The notes below the pieces were generated by a model. That model made no database searches, had not been told where the DNA came from, and saw only the letters and a program-made list of their open reading frames with translations. A DNA stretch of 64,000 nucleotides from Deltaproteobacteria bacterium. GTDB lineage: Bacteria > Myxococcota > XYA12-FULL-58-9. The position numbers were made by a program, and so were the translations under genes. Each line of letters opens with the position of its first letter. Within the stretch, counting starts at the first letter, position 1. Of the stretch, positions 54,938 through 63,597 are shown in pieces. The stretch lies in assembly GCA_016218825.1 (NCBI GenBank), contig JACRCV010000019.1, positions 1 to 64,000 on the forward strand, in the 5' to 3' direction.

Positions 54938-57040
54938 ATGGTCACTTCAAGAACACTGGTCTCGATCCTGGTTGCCGGCCTGCTGGGCGCGGGGCCCCTC
55001 GCCTGTAACGACGATGATGATGGTCAAGGGCAGCCCGCCGGCTCGCTCGACCTCCGGATCACCGGCACCGGCTTCGCGCCGCACAACGGCGAGGTGATGA
55101 GCCTGGCCCTGACGACCACCGCCGGCCAAGTGCTGACCCGCGGCGCGGCGCTGGTTGCCGATGGCGGCTTCGCCTTCACCTTCCCCGGCAGCCTGGAGCG
55201 CGGCCTTGGCTACCGCCTCGACTACTACACCGATCATGACCACGACGGCGTCTGCACGACTCCGGTCCTGGCCGGCGATCACGGCTGGACCGCGACGGTG
55301 CCGACGGTTACGGACGCGGTGACGCAGACGCTCACGCACAACGTCATCTTCGGCGCCGGCGTCTGCGCCAGCTTCCCCACCCACGCCCTGACCTTCTCCG
55401 GGACGTTCGCGCCGCACGCCGGCCGGACCTTCTATGCCGCCCTGGTGCGCGAGCTCGATGGCTTCCCGGTCGCGACCACCAGCATGCTCATCCCCGCAGG
55501 CGGGGCCGTGTCGCTGCTGTTTGCCGCCCGGCTGCAGGACGGCCTGAGCTATCATCTCGACTACTTCGTGGACGCCAACGCCAACGCCGCCTGCGAGACG
55601 CCGGCGTTGACCGCGGATCAGGGCTGGCGAATCGCCGTCCCGACCGTGAGCGGCGACGTGACGCTCAGCCGCTCGGAGGACACGACTTTCGAGCCGTCGG
55701 TCTGCGCCTCCTTCCCGGTCAACGGCGGTCGCGGCACCTTCGTCGCCGTCGGGACGATGAAGAAGGGCAGCATCATCATCAACGGCGTGCGCTTTGACGA
55801 CAGCGCCGCGGACATCACCGTGGACGACGTGCCCCATCAGGACGCCGCCGCGCTCGAGGACGGCATGCAGGTCACCGTCCGTGGCAGCGTCGACGACAAC
55901 GGCATCGATGGCGTCGCCGACACGGTCGAGGTGGAGAACCAGGTGCGCGGCGTCATCACCTCCCTGGTCTTGCCCGACGGCTTCATGGTGATGGGCAAGA
56001 CGGTCGTCGTCGACGGCATCACGGTGTTCGCCAACGTCGTAGACTTCGCCGGCCTCGCCGTCGGTCAGGACGTGGAGGTCCATGGCGAGGAGGACTTGGC
56101 CGGCGTGATCCGCGCCAGCCGCGTCGAGGTGGTCACCGGGGCCGGCCTCGCCGACGAGCTGCGCGGCGTCGTCGCCGGCCTCGACGGCACCGCGAAGACC
56201 TTCACCCTCGGCGCGCTGTCGGTCAACTACGCCGGCGCCGTCATCCTGCCCGCGGACTCGACCCTCGCCGACGGCCAGCTCGTCGAGGCGCACGGGGCCG
56301 TGCAGACCGGGGTCTTGGTCGCCACCCGGATCGATGTCGAGAACCTCGAGGACGACCGGCTCGATCCGGATAACGGCGACGACGTGCACCTCGAGGGCTT
56401 CGTCAGCGGCTTCACCGCCCACCCCGGCGCCTTCACGGTCGGCGAGCAAGCGGTCGTCACCACGGCGACGACGCGGTTCACGGGCGGCATTCCGACCGAT
56501 CTCGCCAATGACGTCAAGGTCGAGGCCGAGGGTGCCATCAGCGCCGGGGTGCTCACCGCGTACAAGATCGAGTTCAAGGACAGCCTGCGGCTCGAAGCCA
56601 ACCTCGACGCGGTCGACGCCGGCGCGCGCGCCCTCACCATCATGGGCAAGACCGTCGTGCTCGGCAGCACCACCGAGCTCTCGGGCGTCGCCGCCGTCGA
56701 GAACCTGACGGTGGGCGGTGGCGTCCGCGTGCGTGGCTTCCTCAACAACGACGGCCTCACCCTGTCGGCGACCCGGGTCGACGCGCAGAGCAATCCGGTC
56801 GCCGCCGATCGCCTGATCCTCCAGGGGAAGGTGACCGGCAGCGACGCGGTGGCCAAGACGATCGTCGTGGTCGGCATGACGCTCGACGCGTCGGGGGCCG
56901 GGGTGCAGTTCCGGAGCGAGGAGGACGCGGCCATGACCGCCGCGGAGTTCTTCGCCGCGATCACCGGCACGAGCATCGTCAAGGGACGCGGCACCCTCGC
57001 CGGCGCGACCCTCACCGTCGACCAGCTCGAGTTCGAGTAG
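54938..57040 (+). CDS. Lipoprotein with two N-terminal ~115-aa repeats and a DUF5666 region
   Basis: 700 residues from ATG 54938 (GAGGGGG six nt upstream). Lipobox GPLAC, Cys23, then an Asp run. Residues ~30-150 and ~150-265 are two copies of the repeat also found at 2-352 (FAPHNGEVMSLAL / FAPHAGRTFYAAL; GVCASFP / SVCASFP). Residues ~268-700 are DUF5666-type units (GTMKKGSIIINGVRFDDSAA, VEVHGEEDLAGVIRASRVEV, VEAEGAISAGVLTAYKIEFK), ending DQLEFE as in the gene at 20485. Surface protein of unknown role. It lies 108 nt after B2 on the same strand, so it might be transcribed with the oxidase pair. Confidence 0.85.
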   Translation: MVTSRTLVSILVAGLLGAGPLACNDDDDGQGQPAGSLDLRITGTGFAPHNGEVMSLALTTTAGQVLTRGAALVADGGFAFTFPGSLERGLGYRLDYYTDHDHDGVCTTPVLAGDHGWTATVPTVTDAVTQTLTHNVIFGAGVCASFPTHALTFSGTFAPHAGRTFYAALVRELDGFPVATTSMLIPAGGAVSLLFAARLQDGLSYHLDYFVDANANAACETPALTADQGWRIAVPTVSGDVTLSRSEDTTFEPSVCASFPVNGGRGTFVAVGTMKKGSIIINGVRFDDSAADITVDDVPHQDAAALEDGMQVTVRGSVDDNGIDGVADTVEVENQVRGVITSLVLPDGFMVMGKTVVVDGITVFANVVDFAGLAVGQDVEVHGEEDLAGVIRASRVEVVTGAGLADELRGVVAGLDGTAKTFTLGALSVNYAGAVILPADSTLADGQLVEAHGAVQTGVLVATRIDVENLEDDRLDPDNGDDVHLEGFVSGFTAHPGAFTVGEQAVVTTATTRFTGGIPTDLANDVKVEAEGAISAGVLTAYKIEFKDSLRLEANLDAVDAGARALTIMGKTVVLGSTTELSGVAAVENLTVGGGVRVRGFLNNDGLTLSATRVDAQSNPVAADRLILQGKVTGSDAVAKTIVVVGMTLDASGAGVQFRSEEDAAMTAAEFFAAITGTSIVKGRGTLAGATLTVDQLEFE

Positions 57041-57080
57041 CCGAGCTCTACAGGTCGGCGACGACCGGCTCTATCGATCC

Positions 57081-57120
57081 GTGCCGGCGGGCGCCTGAGG
57101 CCCGCCGGCACAGCTTTGTT
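57081..57120. terminator. Strong bidirectional terminator
   Basis: GTGCCGGCGGGC (57081-57092) and GCCCGCCGGCAC (57100-57111) form a perfect 12-bp stem with a 7-nt loop, followed by AGCTTTGTT. It lies 41 nt after the DUF5666 gene stop and just beyond the stop of the convergent minus-strand gene. Confidence 0.78.
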
Positions 57121-57122
57121 GG

Positions 57123-57719
57123 CTACGGGCGGATCTGCAGCGGAATGCGGGGCACCACATCGACGTCGACGCCGCGTCGAGCCACCACGGTGACCTGGTC
57201 GTCGAGGAGGGGCACTCCGAGCCGGTTCAGGCGGAAGCGGCCGACGGCGTTGGCGCGGACGACCCCGGCGAGCCTGCCGTTGCGACCACCCCAATGTACC
57301 GACACCTGCGCCCGCGGCGCGCTGAAGCCCGTGACCAACAGCCGGTTGGCGGTGAGGAAGAAGGCGGCGCGGGTGATTCTCAGCTGGTCGTCGAAGGGAT
57401 CGAATACGCCGTCGTCGACGCAGATGATCCGATCGTCGAAGCAGAGGCAGCTGGCACCGAACCCGCCAAACGAGTCCTCCTCGTCGCCAAGACAGATCAG
57501 GCGGTCATCGAAGCAGATGCAGTTGCCGAACCCTTCATCACCAAACTCGTCCCCGAACTCATCGCCGAAGCCATCATCGTCATCGTCATCATCATCGCGT
57601 TCGGATTGGGCGGCCGGCGGGTCAGCGGCGTACGCGCCCGATGGGGCCACTGGACTTGCGATGGCGACCGCGATCGCTCCGACCAGCCAGGTCGCGGAGC
57701 CCGTTCCATTAAAGCGCAT
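57123..57719 (-). CDS. Small exported protein with CxCFDDR repeats and P-family C-terminal domain
   Basis: 198 residues from ATG 57719, AAGGAG seven nt upstream. Signal peptide to about residue 30 (SGAYAADPP). An Asp run and three FGDE(F/G) units follow. Then two copies of a short Cys motif: NCICFDDRLICLGD and SCLCFDDRIICVDD, with C-x-C-F-D-D-R-x-I-C in common. The C-terminal ~90 residues (LRITRAAFFLTANRLLVTG, AVGRFRLNRLG, RIPLQIRP) resemble the C-terminal domain of the four P-family proteins. The Cys/Asp repeats may form disulfide loops or bind metal. No known family recognised. Convergent with the gene at 54938. Confidence 0.75.
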   Translation of the reverse strand: MRFNGTGSATWLVGAIAVAIASPVAPSGAYAADPPAAQSERDDDDDDDDGFGDEFGDEFGDEGFGNCICFDDRLICLGDEEDSFGGFGASCLCFDDRIICVDDGVFDPFDDQLRITRAAFFLTANRLLVTGFSAPRAQVSVHWGGRNGRLAGVVRANAVGRFRLNRLGVPLLDDQVTVVARRGVDVDVVPRIPLQIRP

Positions 57720-57844
57720 GGTCCGTCTCCTTTTCGGGGCGAGCGCCCCGACGCCAAGAGCGTGAGGAGAGGAGATCTCCTCCCATCGGAGGCGCAAGGT
57801 AGTCACGTATCCTACCCTGGCAATAGGCGAGCCGCGGCCGGCGC

Positions 57845-57889
57845 CAAAACGACGCCAAGGGCGGCTCCCTCGCGGCAGCCGCCCTTGGC
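57845..57889 (-). terminator. Rho-independent terminator of the DUF5666 gene
   Basis: GCCAAGGGCGGCT (57854-57866) and AGCCGCCCTTGGC (57877-57889) form a perfect 13-bp stem with a 10-nt loop. Read on the minus strand it lies about 35 nt after the stop codon at 57925 and is followed by GTCGTTTTGG with a short T-run. Confidence 0.72.
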
Positions 57890-57924
57890 TCGATGCCATT
57901 CTATGTCCCCGGTTGGGGCGTCCC

Positions 57925-59442
57925 TCACAGACTGGTCTGAAGCTCGATCTCCTCGGCGGTGAGGACCTCACCGACCAGGCTCTCGGGCCCGGCGCCCCGG
58001 GCCTTGACCAGGGTCTTGTTGATCTCGATGTCCGCGAGGCGCGCCGGCGTCGCGGTGCCGTCGCCGGTGCCGCTCTGGTTCGCCTCGACCGCGCTCACCC
58101 TGGCCGAGCCGGTCGCCACCGTGAGGCCGAGCATGGTCAAGGTGCCGGCCACCTCGTCCTTGGCGCTCACCGTCGACTCGACGAAGATCCGCGAGTCGTC
58201 CACGCTCTCGACGCGGGTCGCCAGGATGTCGCTGCCGTTTTGCGCCAGCCGCCCGCGGATCTTCACCGCGCCGCCGAGCGCTGCCAGGTCGAGGGTGCTG
58301 CCGCTCTCGCCCCGGAGCTCGGTCATGGCGTCGACGAGGATGGTCGAGCCCAACAGCTCGAACGAGCCTTCGTGCGCGCCGATCGCCGCGAGCGCCGTCA
58401 CCGGACCCTGCAGGCGCAAGAACTCGCGCAGGGAGACCCGACGGGCCACGAGGATACCGTCGGCGCTGAGCGAGCCTTTGGCCTCGACCTTCACACCGGG
58501 CAGGATCTCGGTGGCCAAGCCGCCGACGAACACGGTCATGGCGTCGGTCGTGACCGACTGACCGGCGACGACGAAGGCGCTGGCATCGCCACTCGTCACC
58601 AGGCCCTCGACCTCGAGCTCGGCGAAGTGCTCGTCCTCGCGCTCGTGCTCGTCCTCGCGCCCGATGTGCTCGTCCTCGAGCTCGATGCGGGAAGCGACGA
58701 GGCTCTCGCCCTCGGGGGCGGTCCGCGCCTTGATCTCGACGAATGAGCCTTCGGCGATGCCTGCCGGCAGGGTCGCGCCCTCGGCGAGCGTGACGTGATA
58801 GAACGGGGCGCCGTCGATGGTCATGAGCAGGTCGAAGGCCGCCGCGGGCTCGATCGAGAGGCCGGCCACGTAGCCCTTGATCTCGAGCTCGAACTCGGCC
58901 TCGTCTTCGGGCGCGGGGGTGTCGTCGATGCGGCTGGCGCGCACCCAGCCGCTGTCGTCGGGCTCGCCGAATACGCGCACCGGCGTGCCGACCGGGACCA
59001 CGGACAGGTCGCCCAGGCCGGCCGAGACCACCGTGGCTCGGGAAAGCTGTACCGGGTGGTTGCCGACGTAGACCACGTCGACGCCGTGACCGGTGACTCG
59101 CCCGCGCACGGTGTGGGCCACGCGGACGCTCTCGGCCACGAGGCCGTTCACGCCCGGGGTGCCGGCGGCGACCGCCATCATGCCGAGCTCTACCGCCTCG
59201 ACGATGGCCAGATGCCCGTCGATCTCGACCACGGCACCCGACGTGTCAATGACGGTACCGGCGATCGTCAGCCTCACCTTGCTGGTCACCGCGCCGCGCA
59301 CGACCGACAGGGGTGCGATCCCCGGGGCCGACGGCTCGGCTTCGACCGTCTTCTCGTCGCTCGGTGCCGTGCCGCACGCCGCGAGCACGACGACCAGGAT
59401 CGCTACGCTCAAGAGGTTCATTTGGATCGAAGTCGCGTTCAT
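57925..59442 (-). CDS. DUF5666-type lipoprotein with EDEH metal-binding-like loop
   Basis: 505 residues; ATG 59442 preceded by AAGGAG. Lipobox VVLAAC. Beta-rich repeats of the DUF5666 kind: VRVFGEPDDSGWVRASRI, VEIKARTAPEGESLVASRIE, VEAKGSLSADGILVARRVSL, VKIRGRLAQNGSDILATRVE. Mid-protein (~250-275) is a charged loop with three EDEH copies in EDEHIGREDEHEREDEHFAE. Its acidic/His spacing suggests binding of divalent metal (inference). Third DUF5666 protein of the window. It has its own terminator downstream and a 151-nt gap upstream to the RCC1 gene, so it is probably a separate transcription unit. Confidence 0.83.
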   Translation of the reverse strand: MNATSIQMNLLSVAILVVVLAACGTAPSDEKTVEAEPSAPGIAPLSVVRGAVTSKVRLTIAGTVIDTSGAVVEIDGHLAIVEAVELGMMAVAAGTPGVNGLVAESVRVAHTVRGRVTGHGVDVVYVGNHPVQLSRATVVSAGLGDLSVVPVGTPVRVFGEPDDSGWVRASRIDDTPAPEDEAEFELEIKGYVAGLSIEPAAAFDLLMTIDGAPFYHVTLAEGATLPAGIAEGSFVEIKARTAPEGESLVASRIELEDEHIGREDEHEREDEHFAELEVEGLVTSGDASAFVVAGQSVTTDAMTVFVGGLATEILPGVKVEAKGSLSADGILVARRVSLREFLRLQGPVTALAAIGAHEGSFELLGSTILVDAMTELRGESGSTLDLAALGGAVKIRGRLAQNGSDILATRVESVDDSRIFVESTVSAKDEVAGTLTMLGLTVATGSARVSAVEANQSGTGDGTATPARLADIEINKTLVKARGAGPESLVGEVLTAEEIELQTSL

Positions 59443-59593
59443 GATGTCTCTCCTTGTCGAGTGACGGTTGGGTGTTGATTGACTTCAATGGGAGGACACC
59501 CGGCCGACGGCGGAGTGGACAGAATTCCGCGCGCCGCACGCGCACGGCACCAACTCATCGCCAACAGGACTGTTTTCTGGATTGCCGAGACTG

Positions 59594-61345
59594 CTAGCGG
59601 CCGCTCACCGGGAGCGGGTCGGGGCGCGAGGTCGTGCTGCCGTCACCGAGCTGGCCGCGGCGATTGTCGCCCCAGCAATAGACCGCGCCGCTCGTGAGCC
59701 GGGCGCACGTGGAATCGCCGCCGGCGGCGACGTCGACGGCCAGGTCGGCCACCGGGATCGGCGCCGCGGAGACGCCCCCCGGATCGATGCTCGCCGGCGT
59801 GCCGCGCTGGCCGACGTCGTTTGCCCCCATGCACTTGAGGCCGCCGATGTCGCCCAGGCGCAGCATGCAGCTGTGCGCGCGGCCGGCCGCGAGGCGCGTC
59901 GGCCTGAGCGAGGCGATGCCGCCCCCGATCTCCGGCGCGGTCGGCGCCGGCACCGGCGTCGTGGCGCCCGCGCCGATCTCACCCTCGGCGTTCGAGCCCC
60001 AGCAGAGCACCACCGGGTCCCCCTGGGAGGTGTCGATGGCGCAGCCGTGCGCCACGCCCGCGGCCACGAAGCTCGCGGTCGTGAGCACGGTCGCCGGACT
60101 CACGGCCGGCGTCGGCGACACCGCGCCGTCACCCACCTGCCCGCTCGTGCGGTCGCCCCAGCAGGCGAGCCCGCCCGCCGCGGTCACCACACAGGTGTGC
60201 CGGGCACCGGCGGCGAGGACGCCACCGCTCGTGACGGTCGACGCCGTCACCCCGGCGACCGGTCGCGGCGTGGCGCTCGAGGTCGTGTCGCCGAAGCCCA
60301 GCTGGCCGGCGTTACCTGCGCCCCAGCAGCGCACCTCGCCGTTCGTCGTCACCGCGCAGGTGTGGCCCTCCGCGGTCGGCGCGCCGCCGCTATTCAGGTA
60401 GCCGCCGGCGGCGATGGTGACGACGCTCGAGAGCCCCACGGCGACGGGCGCCGGGCTCTCCGACCCGGTGGCGTTCGGACCCAGCTGCAGGGTGGCGTTG
60501 CTCCCCCAGCAATGGACCGCGCCGCCCACGACCGCGCAGGTGTGGGCAAAGCCGGTCGCGACCCCGGTCACCTCCGACCCCGAGGGGTAGATCTCGGTCG
60601 GCGTGTCGCGATCGCTGGTCGTGCCGTCCCCGAGCTGGCCGAGCCCGTTGGCGCCCCAACAAAGCAGACCGCCGGCGGTGGTGACGGCGCAGGCGTGCTC
60701 GGCGCCGAGCGCCAGCGCCGAGACCGCGCAGCAGCCGTCGCCGCAGCGCAACAGCCCTGGATTGCAGACGAAGGCGCAGGTGTGCGCCGACGTGCACTCG
60801 GCCGTCGCTTGCGCCGGCGTGCTCGGTCGGCAGTCCTCACAGCTCTCCCCGCAGCTCTCAGCCGACTCGGCGACGCAGCTCGTGCCGCACAGCTCGTGGC
60901 CGATCTCGCAATCGACGCCACAATGGCCGGTGCCGGGGCTCGGCCCCGGCAGACAGACTCCCTGGCCCGGACCCGCGGTCGGGCCGGCGCAGACCTCGCA
61001 AGCGTTGCCGCAGCTCGTGGCGCTCTCGGCGACACACAGGGGTAGGCCGGGCACCTGCTCGCAGCGATGCGTGCCGTTGACGCAGGTGAAGCTGCACGCC
61101 GCCGCCGCGGTGCACTCGCCGACCGCGTCGTTGGGGACAGCGCAGACCTCGCAGCTCTCGGGGTCGCAGATGAGGGTGCTCGGTGCGAAGCAGCCGCCGC
61201 CGCAGGTTTGAAAGCCCGCCTCGCACTCGGTGACGCCCAGGAGCGTCGGCGGCGCGTTGTGGTCGACGAGCGTGTTGCCGCAGGCTGCCGCGCTGACGAG
61301 GAGCGCGAGCGTCGCCGGACCGGGCGCTTGTCGTCGCCACGCCAT
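59594..61345 (-). CDS. RCC1-repeat lipoprotein with Cys-rich N-terminus
   Basis: 583 residues; the ATG directly follows the TGA of the caspase gene (TGAATG). Lipobox SAAAC. Residues ~38-215 hold many Cys in units such as CEVCAVPND, TSCGNACEVC, ESCGESCEDC. Residues ~220-583 are about seven RCC1/BNR-type repeats (HACAVTTAGGLLCWGANGLG, HTCAVVGGAVHCWGSNATLQ, HTCAVTTNGEVRCWGAGNAG), predicted to form a seven-bladed propeller with paired Cys. Such secreted RCC1 proteins are numerous in Myxococcota; their roles are mostly unknown. Last gene of the ECF-caspase operon. Confidence 0.88.
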   Translation of the reverse strand: MAWRRQAPGPATLALLVSAAACGNTLVDHNAPPTLLGVTECEAGFQTCGGGCFAPSTLICDPESCEVCAVPNDAVGECTAAAACSFTCVNGTHRCEQVPGLPLCVAESATSCGNACEVCAGPTAGPGQGVCLPGPSPGTGHCGVDCEIGHELCGTSCVAESAESCGESCEDCRPSTPAQATAECTSAHTCAFVCNPGLLRCGDGCCAVSALALGAEHACAVTTAGGLLCWGANGLGQLGDGTTSDRDTPTEIYPSGSEVTGVATGFAHTCAVVGGAVHCWGSNATLQLGPNATGSESPAPVAVGLSSVVTIAAGGYLNSGGAPTAEGHTCAVTTNGEVRCWGAGNAGQLGFGDTTSSATPRPVAGVTASTVTSGGVLAAGARHTCVVTAAGGLACWGDRTSGQVGDGAVSPTPAVSPATVLTTASFVAAGVAHGCAIDTSQGDPVVLCWGSNAEGEIGAGATTPVPAPTAPEIGGGIASLRPTRLAAGRAHSCMLRLGDIGGLKCMGANDVGQRGTPASIDPGGVSAAPIPVADLAVDVAAGGDSTCARLTSGAVYCWGDNRRGQLGDGSTTSRPDPLPVSGR

Positions 61346-62869
61346 TCAGAACCCCATCAACACGAGCAGCCCGAGCGAGCCCGCGAAGCGCACGCGCTTC
61401 GTGTCATTGAGCTCCACCCAGGCGGCAGACACCGACAGATCGAGGCCGACGCGCAGCGGCCCGACCGGGGCGGTCGCGTAGGCCGTGCCCCCGGCCAGGA
61501 GCGCGCCGGCGCTGAAGAGCTTCTGGTTCTCGAGGCGCTGCATGATGTAGGCATAACCGAGCTGCGGCCCGACCTCGACCAGGATCTCGGAGGTGTTGGC
61601 CGGCAAGAGCGCCGCCGCCGTGGCCCCGAGCCAGGTGAGCTCGTAGCGCAGGTCCTGGTCCGTGACCGGCCGATACATCGCCTCGAGACGGACGCGGACC
61701 CCGACCGGGCCCACCTCTTTGCGCACGCCGGTCGTGAACACCGCCATCGCCCCGACCCCCGGCAGCGAAAAGGTGCCGATCCCGCCGCCGGCGAAGACCA
61801 GCCCCGGCTTCGGCCCGCCCTTGGCGCGCGCGAGCTCGTAGCGGGTGGGTACGAGCACGGGCAGGGCCCTGAGGTCGCCGGCGTCGACGTCGAGGCTGCC
61901 GGTCGCCCGCCCGATCGGGCTGCGGCGCTCGACGTCGTAGGTCCCCGGCGGCACGGCAATGACCCGCGCCTTTGCGCCGCCCGTGACTTCGACCAAGAGG
62001 TCGCGCGGGCCGCGCAGGAGGTAACGCGACTCGCTGCCGGCGGGGATGAGCACGCGCGCCGTCGCCCGCCCGAGGTCGGTCAAGACGACGTCGGCGCGAC
62101 CGGCCATGCGGAAGTCGTAGGTCGGATGCTGCGGCCCCTCGGCGGTGCCGGCGGTGCGCGCCACGGTCTGGGCGGAGGTATAGTGGAAGGCCTCGTTCAA
62201 GGTCACGCGGCCGTCGTTGTCGAGATCGGCGGCGCCGCGCAGGCCCGCCTCGAGGTGGTGCGAGAAGAAGCTGCCGCCGATCGCCGCCGACTCCTGGGCG
62301 GACTCGCCGACGGCGGTGGAGGCGATGTAGGCCACCCCCTGCGCGGTCTCGTCGGGCGGCAGGGCGAAGCCGAGGTCGGTCGCCGGGGCGGCGCCTTTGA
62401 CCTGGGTCAGGAGACCGGCCTCGCAGGCGTCGACGATGACGATCTTGATGTCGGCCGGCGTCGCCTGCACGAGCTCTTTGAGGTCGGCGAAGCTCAGGTT
62501 TTCGTTGCCGAGCTCGACGCCGTGGTTGTCGGCGTGACCGGAGTAATAGACGACGAGCAAGGTGCGATCGCCCTCCTGAACGGCGGCCCCGATCTGCGTC
62601 GACATGCGCGCCAGGGCCTGCCGGGAGCGCTTGAGGTCCTGACCGCGCAGGAGCTCGACGTTCGCCGGCTCGAATTCGCCGAGCTCGATCAAGGTGGCGG
62701 CAATGCGCGCGGCGTCGGCTTCGGCGAACCAGAGCTTGGCACGGCTGGCGGCCCCGCGGTCGTTGCCGATGACGACGGCAAAGCGCCGCTCGGCGGCGGC
62801 CGTGGCAGACGGCCAGGCGAAGGCGAAGAGCCCGAGCCATACGCCGACGAGGTGGAGAGGCGTGCTCAT
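61346..62869 (-). CDS. Exported caspase-like peptidase (C14) fused to a beta-barrel-like C-terminus
   Basis: 507 residues; ATGA overlap with the anti-sigma gene. Signal peptide to about residue 26. Caspase-like domain ~28-255: RFAVVIGNDRG, catalytic His112 in VVYYSGHAD and Cys149 in VIVDACEAG, then YIASTAVGESAQE and DLDNDGRVTLNEAFHY (EF-hand-like loop). Next a short beta domain (PPGTYDVERRS). Residues ~350-507 have alternating amphipathic strands and a terminal Phe (LGLLVLMGF), as in outer-membrane barrels. A peptidase held at the outer membrane facing the periplasm or outside is the likely picture. Cleaves after Lys/Arg or Asp in known relatives; specificity here unknown. Confidence 0.87.
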   Translation of the reverse strand: MSTPLHLVGVWLGLFAFAWPSATAAAERRFAVVIGNDRGAASRAKLWFAEADAARIAATLIELGEFEPANVELLRGQDLKRSRQALARMSTQIGAAVQEGDRTLLVVYYSGHADNHGVELGNENLSFADLKELVQATPADIKIVIVDACEAGLLTQVKGAAPATDLGFALPPDETAQGVAYIASTAVGESAQESAAIGGSFFSHHLEAGLRGAADLDNDGRVTLNEAFHYTSAQTVARTAGTAEGPQHPTYDFRMAGRADVVLTDLGRATARVLIPAGSESRYLLRGPRDLLVEVTGGAKARVIAVPPGTYDVERRSPIGRATGSLDVDAGDLRALPVLVPTRYELARAKGGPKPGLVFAGGGIGTFSLPGVGAMAVFTTGVRKEVGPVGVRVRLEAMYRPVTDQDLRYELTWLGATAAALLPANTSEILVEVGPQLGYAYIMQRLENQKLFSAGALLAGGTAYATAPVGPLRVGLDLSVSAAWVELNDTKRVRFAGSLGLLVLMGF

Positions 62870-63594
62870 GGTGCCTTCTCGAGCGTGAGGCTCGTCTGCC
62901 GGGTGCCGTCGGGCAGGCCGTCAATGGCGGCGAGCGGCCGCGCGGCGGAGCCGAGCGTGCTGGTCAGCAGAGCGCGCAGCTCGCTCATCGGCACGGGTGC
63001 CTCGGTGCACACCGCAAAGAACTGCTCACTCCCTGCCTGGTCGTCGAGGCGGATACCGCCTTGCAGCGTCGTCTCGCCGGCGGCGATGAGCGCCGGCTCG
63101 GGGCTCGTCGGATAGAGCTCCGAGACCTGGCCGGCGTCGTCCAACGACAGGAGGGTCAGATAGCAGGCCTGGTCGGCGTGGACTTTGAAGCGCAGGCCGG
63201 CGCCGCGGGGGACCCGGTCGTGATCGGCGAGGGCCTTGGGGCCGCTCGGGGTCGCCACGAACGGCGTGAGCGACAGACCCGAGCCCTTGAGCCCAACGTA
63301 GTCGGCGGGCGGCTTCTCCGGGAGGAGCACCAGGACCACCGCCGCCGCGGCCGCCATCGGCGCGAGCACCCCGATCCAGGGGAGCGCGAAGAACGGGCGG
63401 CGCTCCGTCACCGCGACCACCTTGTCGACGGTGGCGGGGAAGACGAACCGCTGGAACTCGGTCCCCAGACGCTCCATCTCCGCGAGCCGCGCCTCGCAGT
63501 GGTCGCAGGCCTCGACGTGCTCACGGACGGCCGAGTGGGTCGGGTCGGCGAGGTGTCGCTCGAGCGCGAGATCAGATGGGCAGGGAGAGATCAT
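62866..63594 (-). CDS. Membrane-bound anti-sigma factor with zinc finger and DUF4384-like region
   Basis: 242 residues, starting 3 nt after the sigma stop. Residues ~25-36 hold the zf-HC2 motif (HVEACDHC, H-x3-C-x2-C). One transmembrane helix at ~93-112 (GVLAPMAAAAAVVLVLL). The periplasmic part (~130-242) has GLSLTPFVATPSG, VHADQACYLTLLSLDD and VSELYPT, a DUF4384-like pattern often seen beside caspase and kinase domains. It should sequester the ECF factor and release it on an envelope signal. Overlaps the caspase gene by 4 nt. Confidence 0.87.
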   Translation of the reverse strand: MISPCPSDLALERHLADPTHSAVREHVEACDHCEARLAEMERLGTEFQRFVFPATVDKVVAVTERRPFFALPWIGVLAPMAAAAAVVLVLLPEKPPADYVGLKGSGLSLTPFVATPSGPKALADHDRVPRGAGLRFKVHADQACYLTLLSLDDAGQVSELYPTSPEPALIAAGETTLQGGIRLDDQAGSEQFFAVCTEAPVPMSELRALLTSTLGSAARPLAAIDGLPDGTRQTSLTLEKAP

Positions 63595-63597
63595 GGC

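Noticed and set aside
57123-59442. MYXO-CTERM-type sorting tails on the secreted proteins
   Set aside because: I looked for a Gly-Cys motif followed by a hydrophobic helix and an Arg-rich end; none of the proteins has it, as most are lipoproteins.
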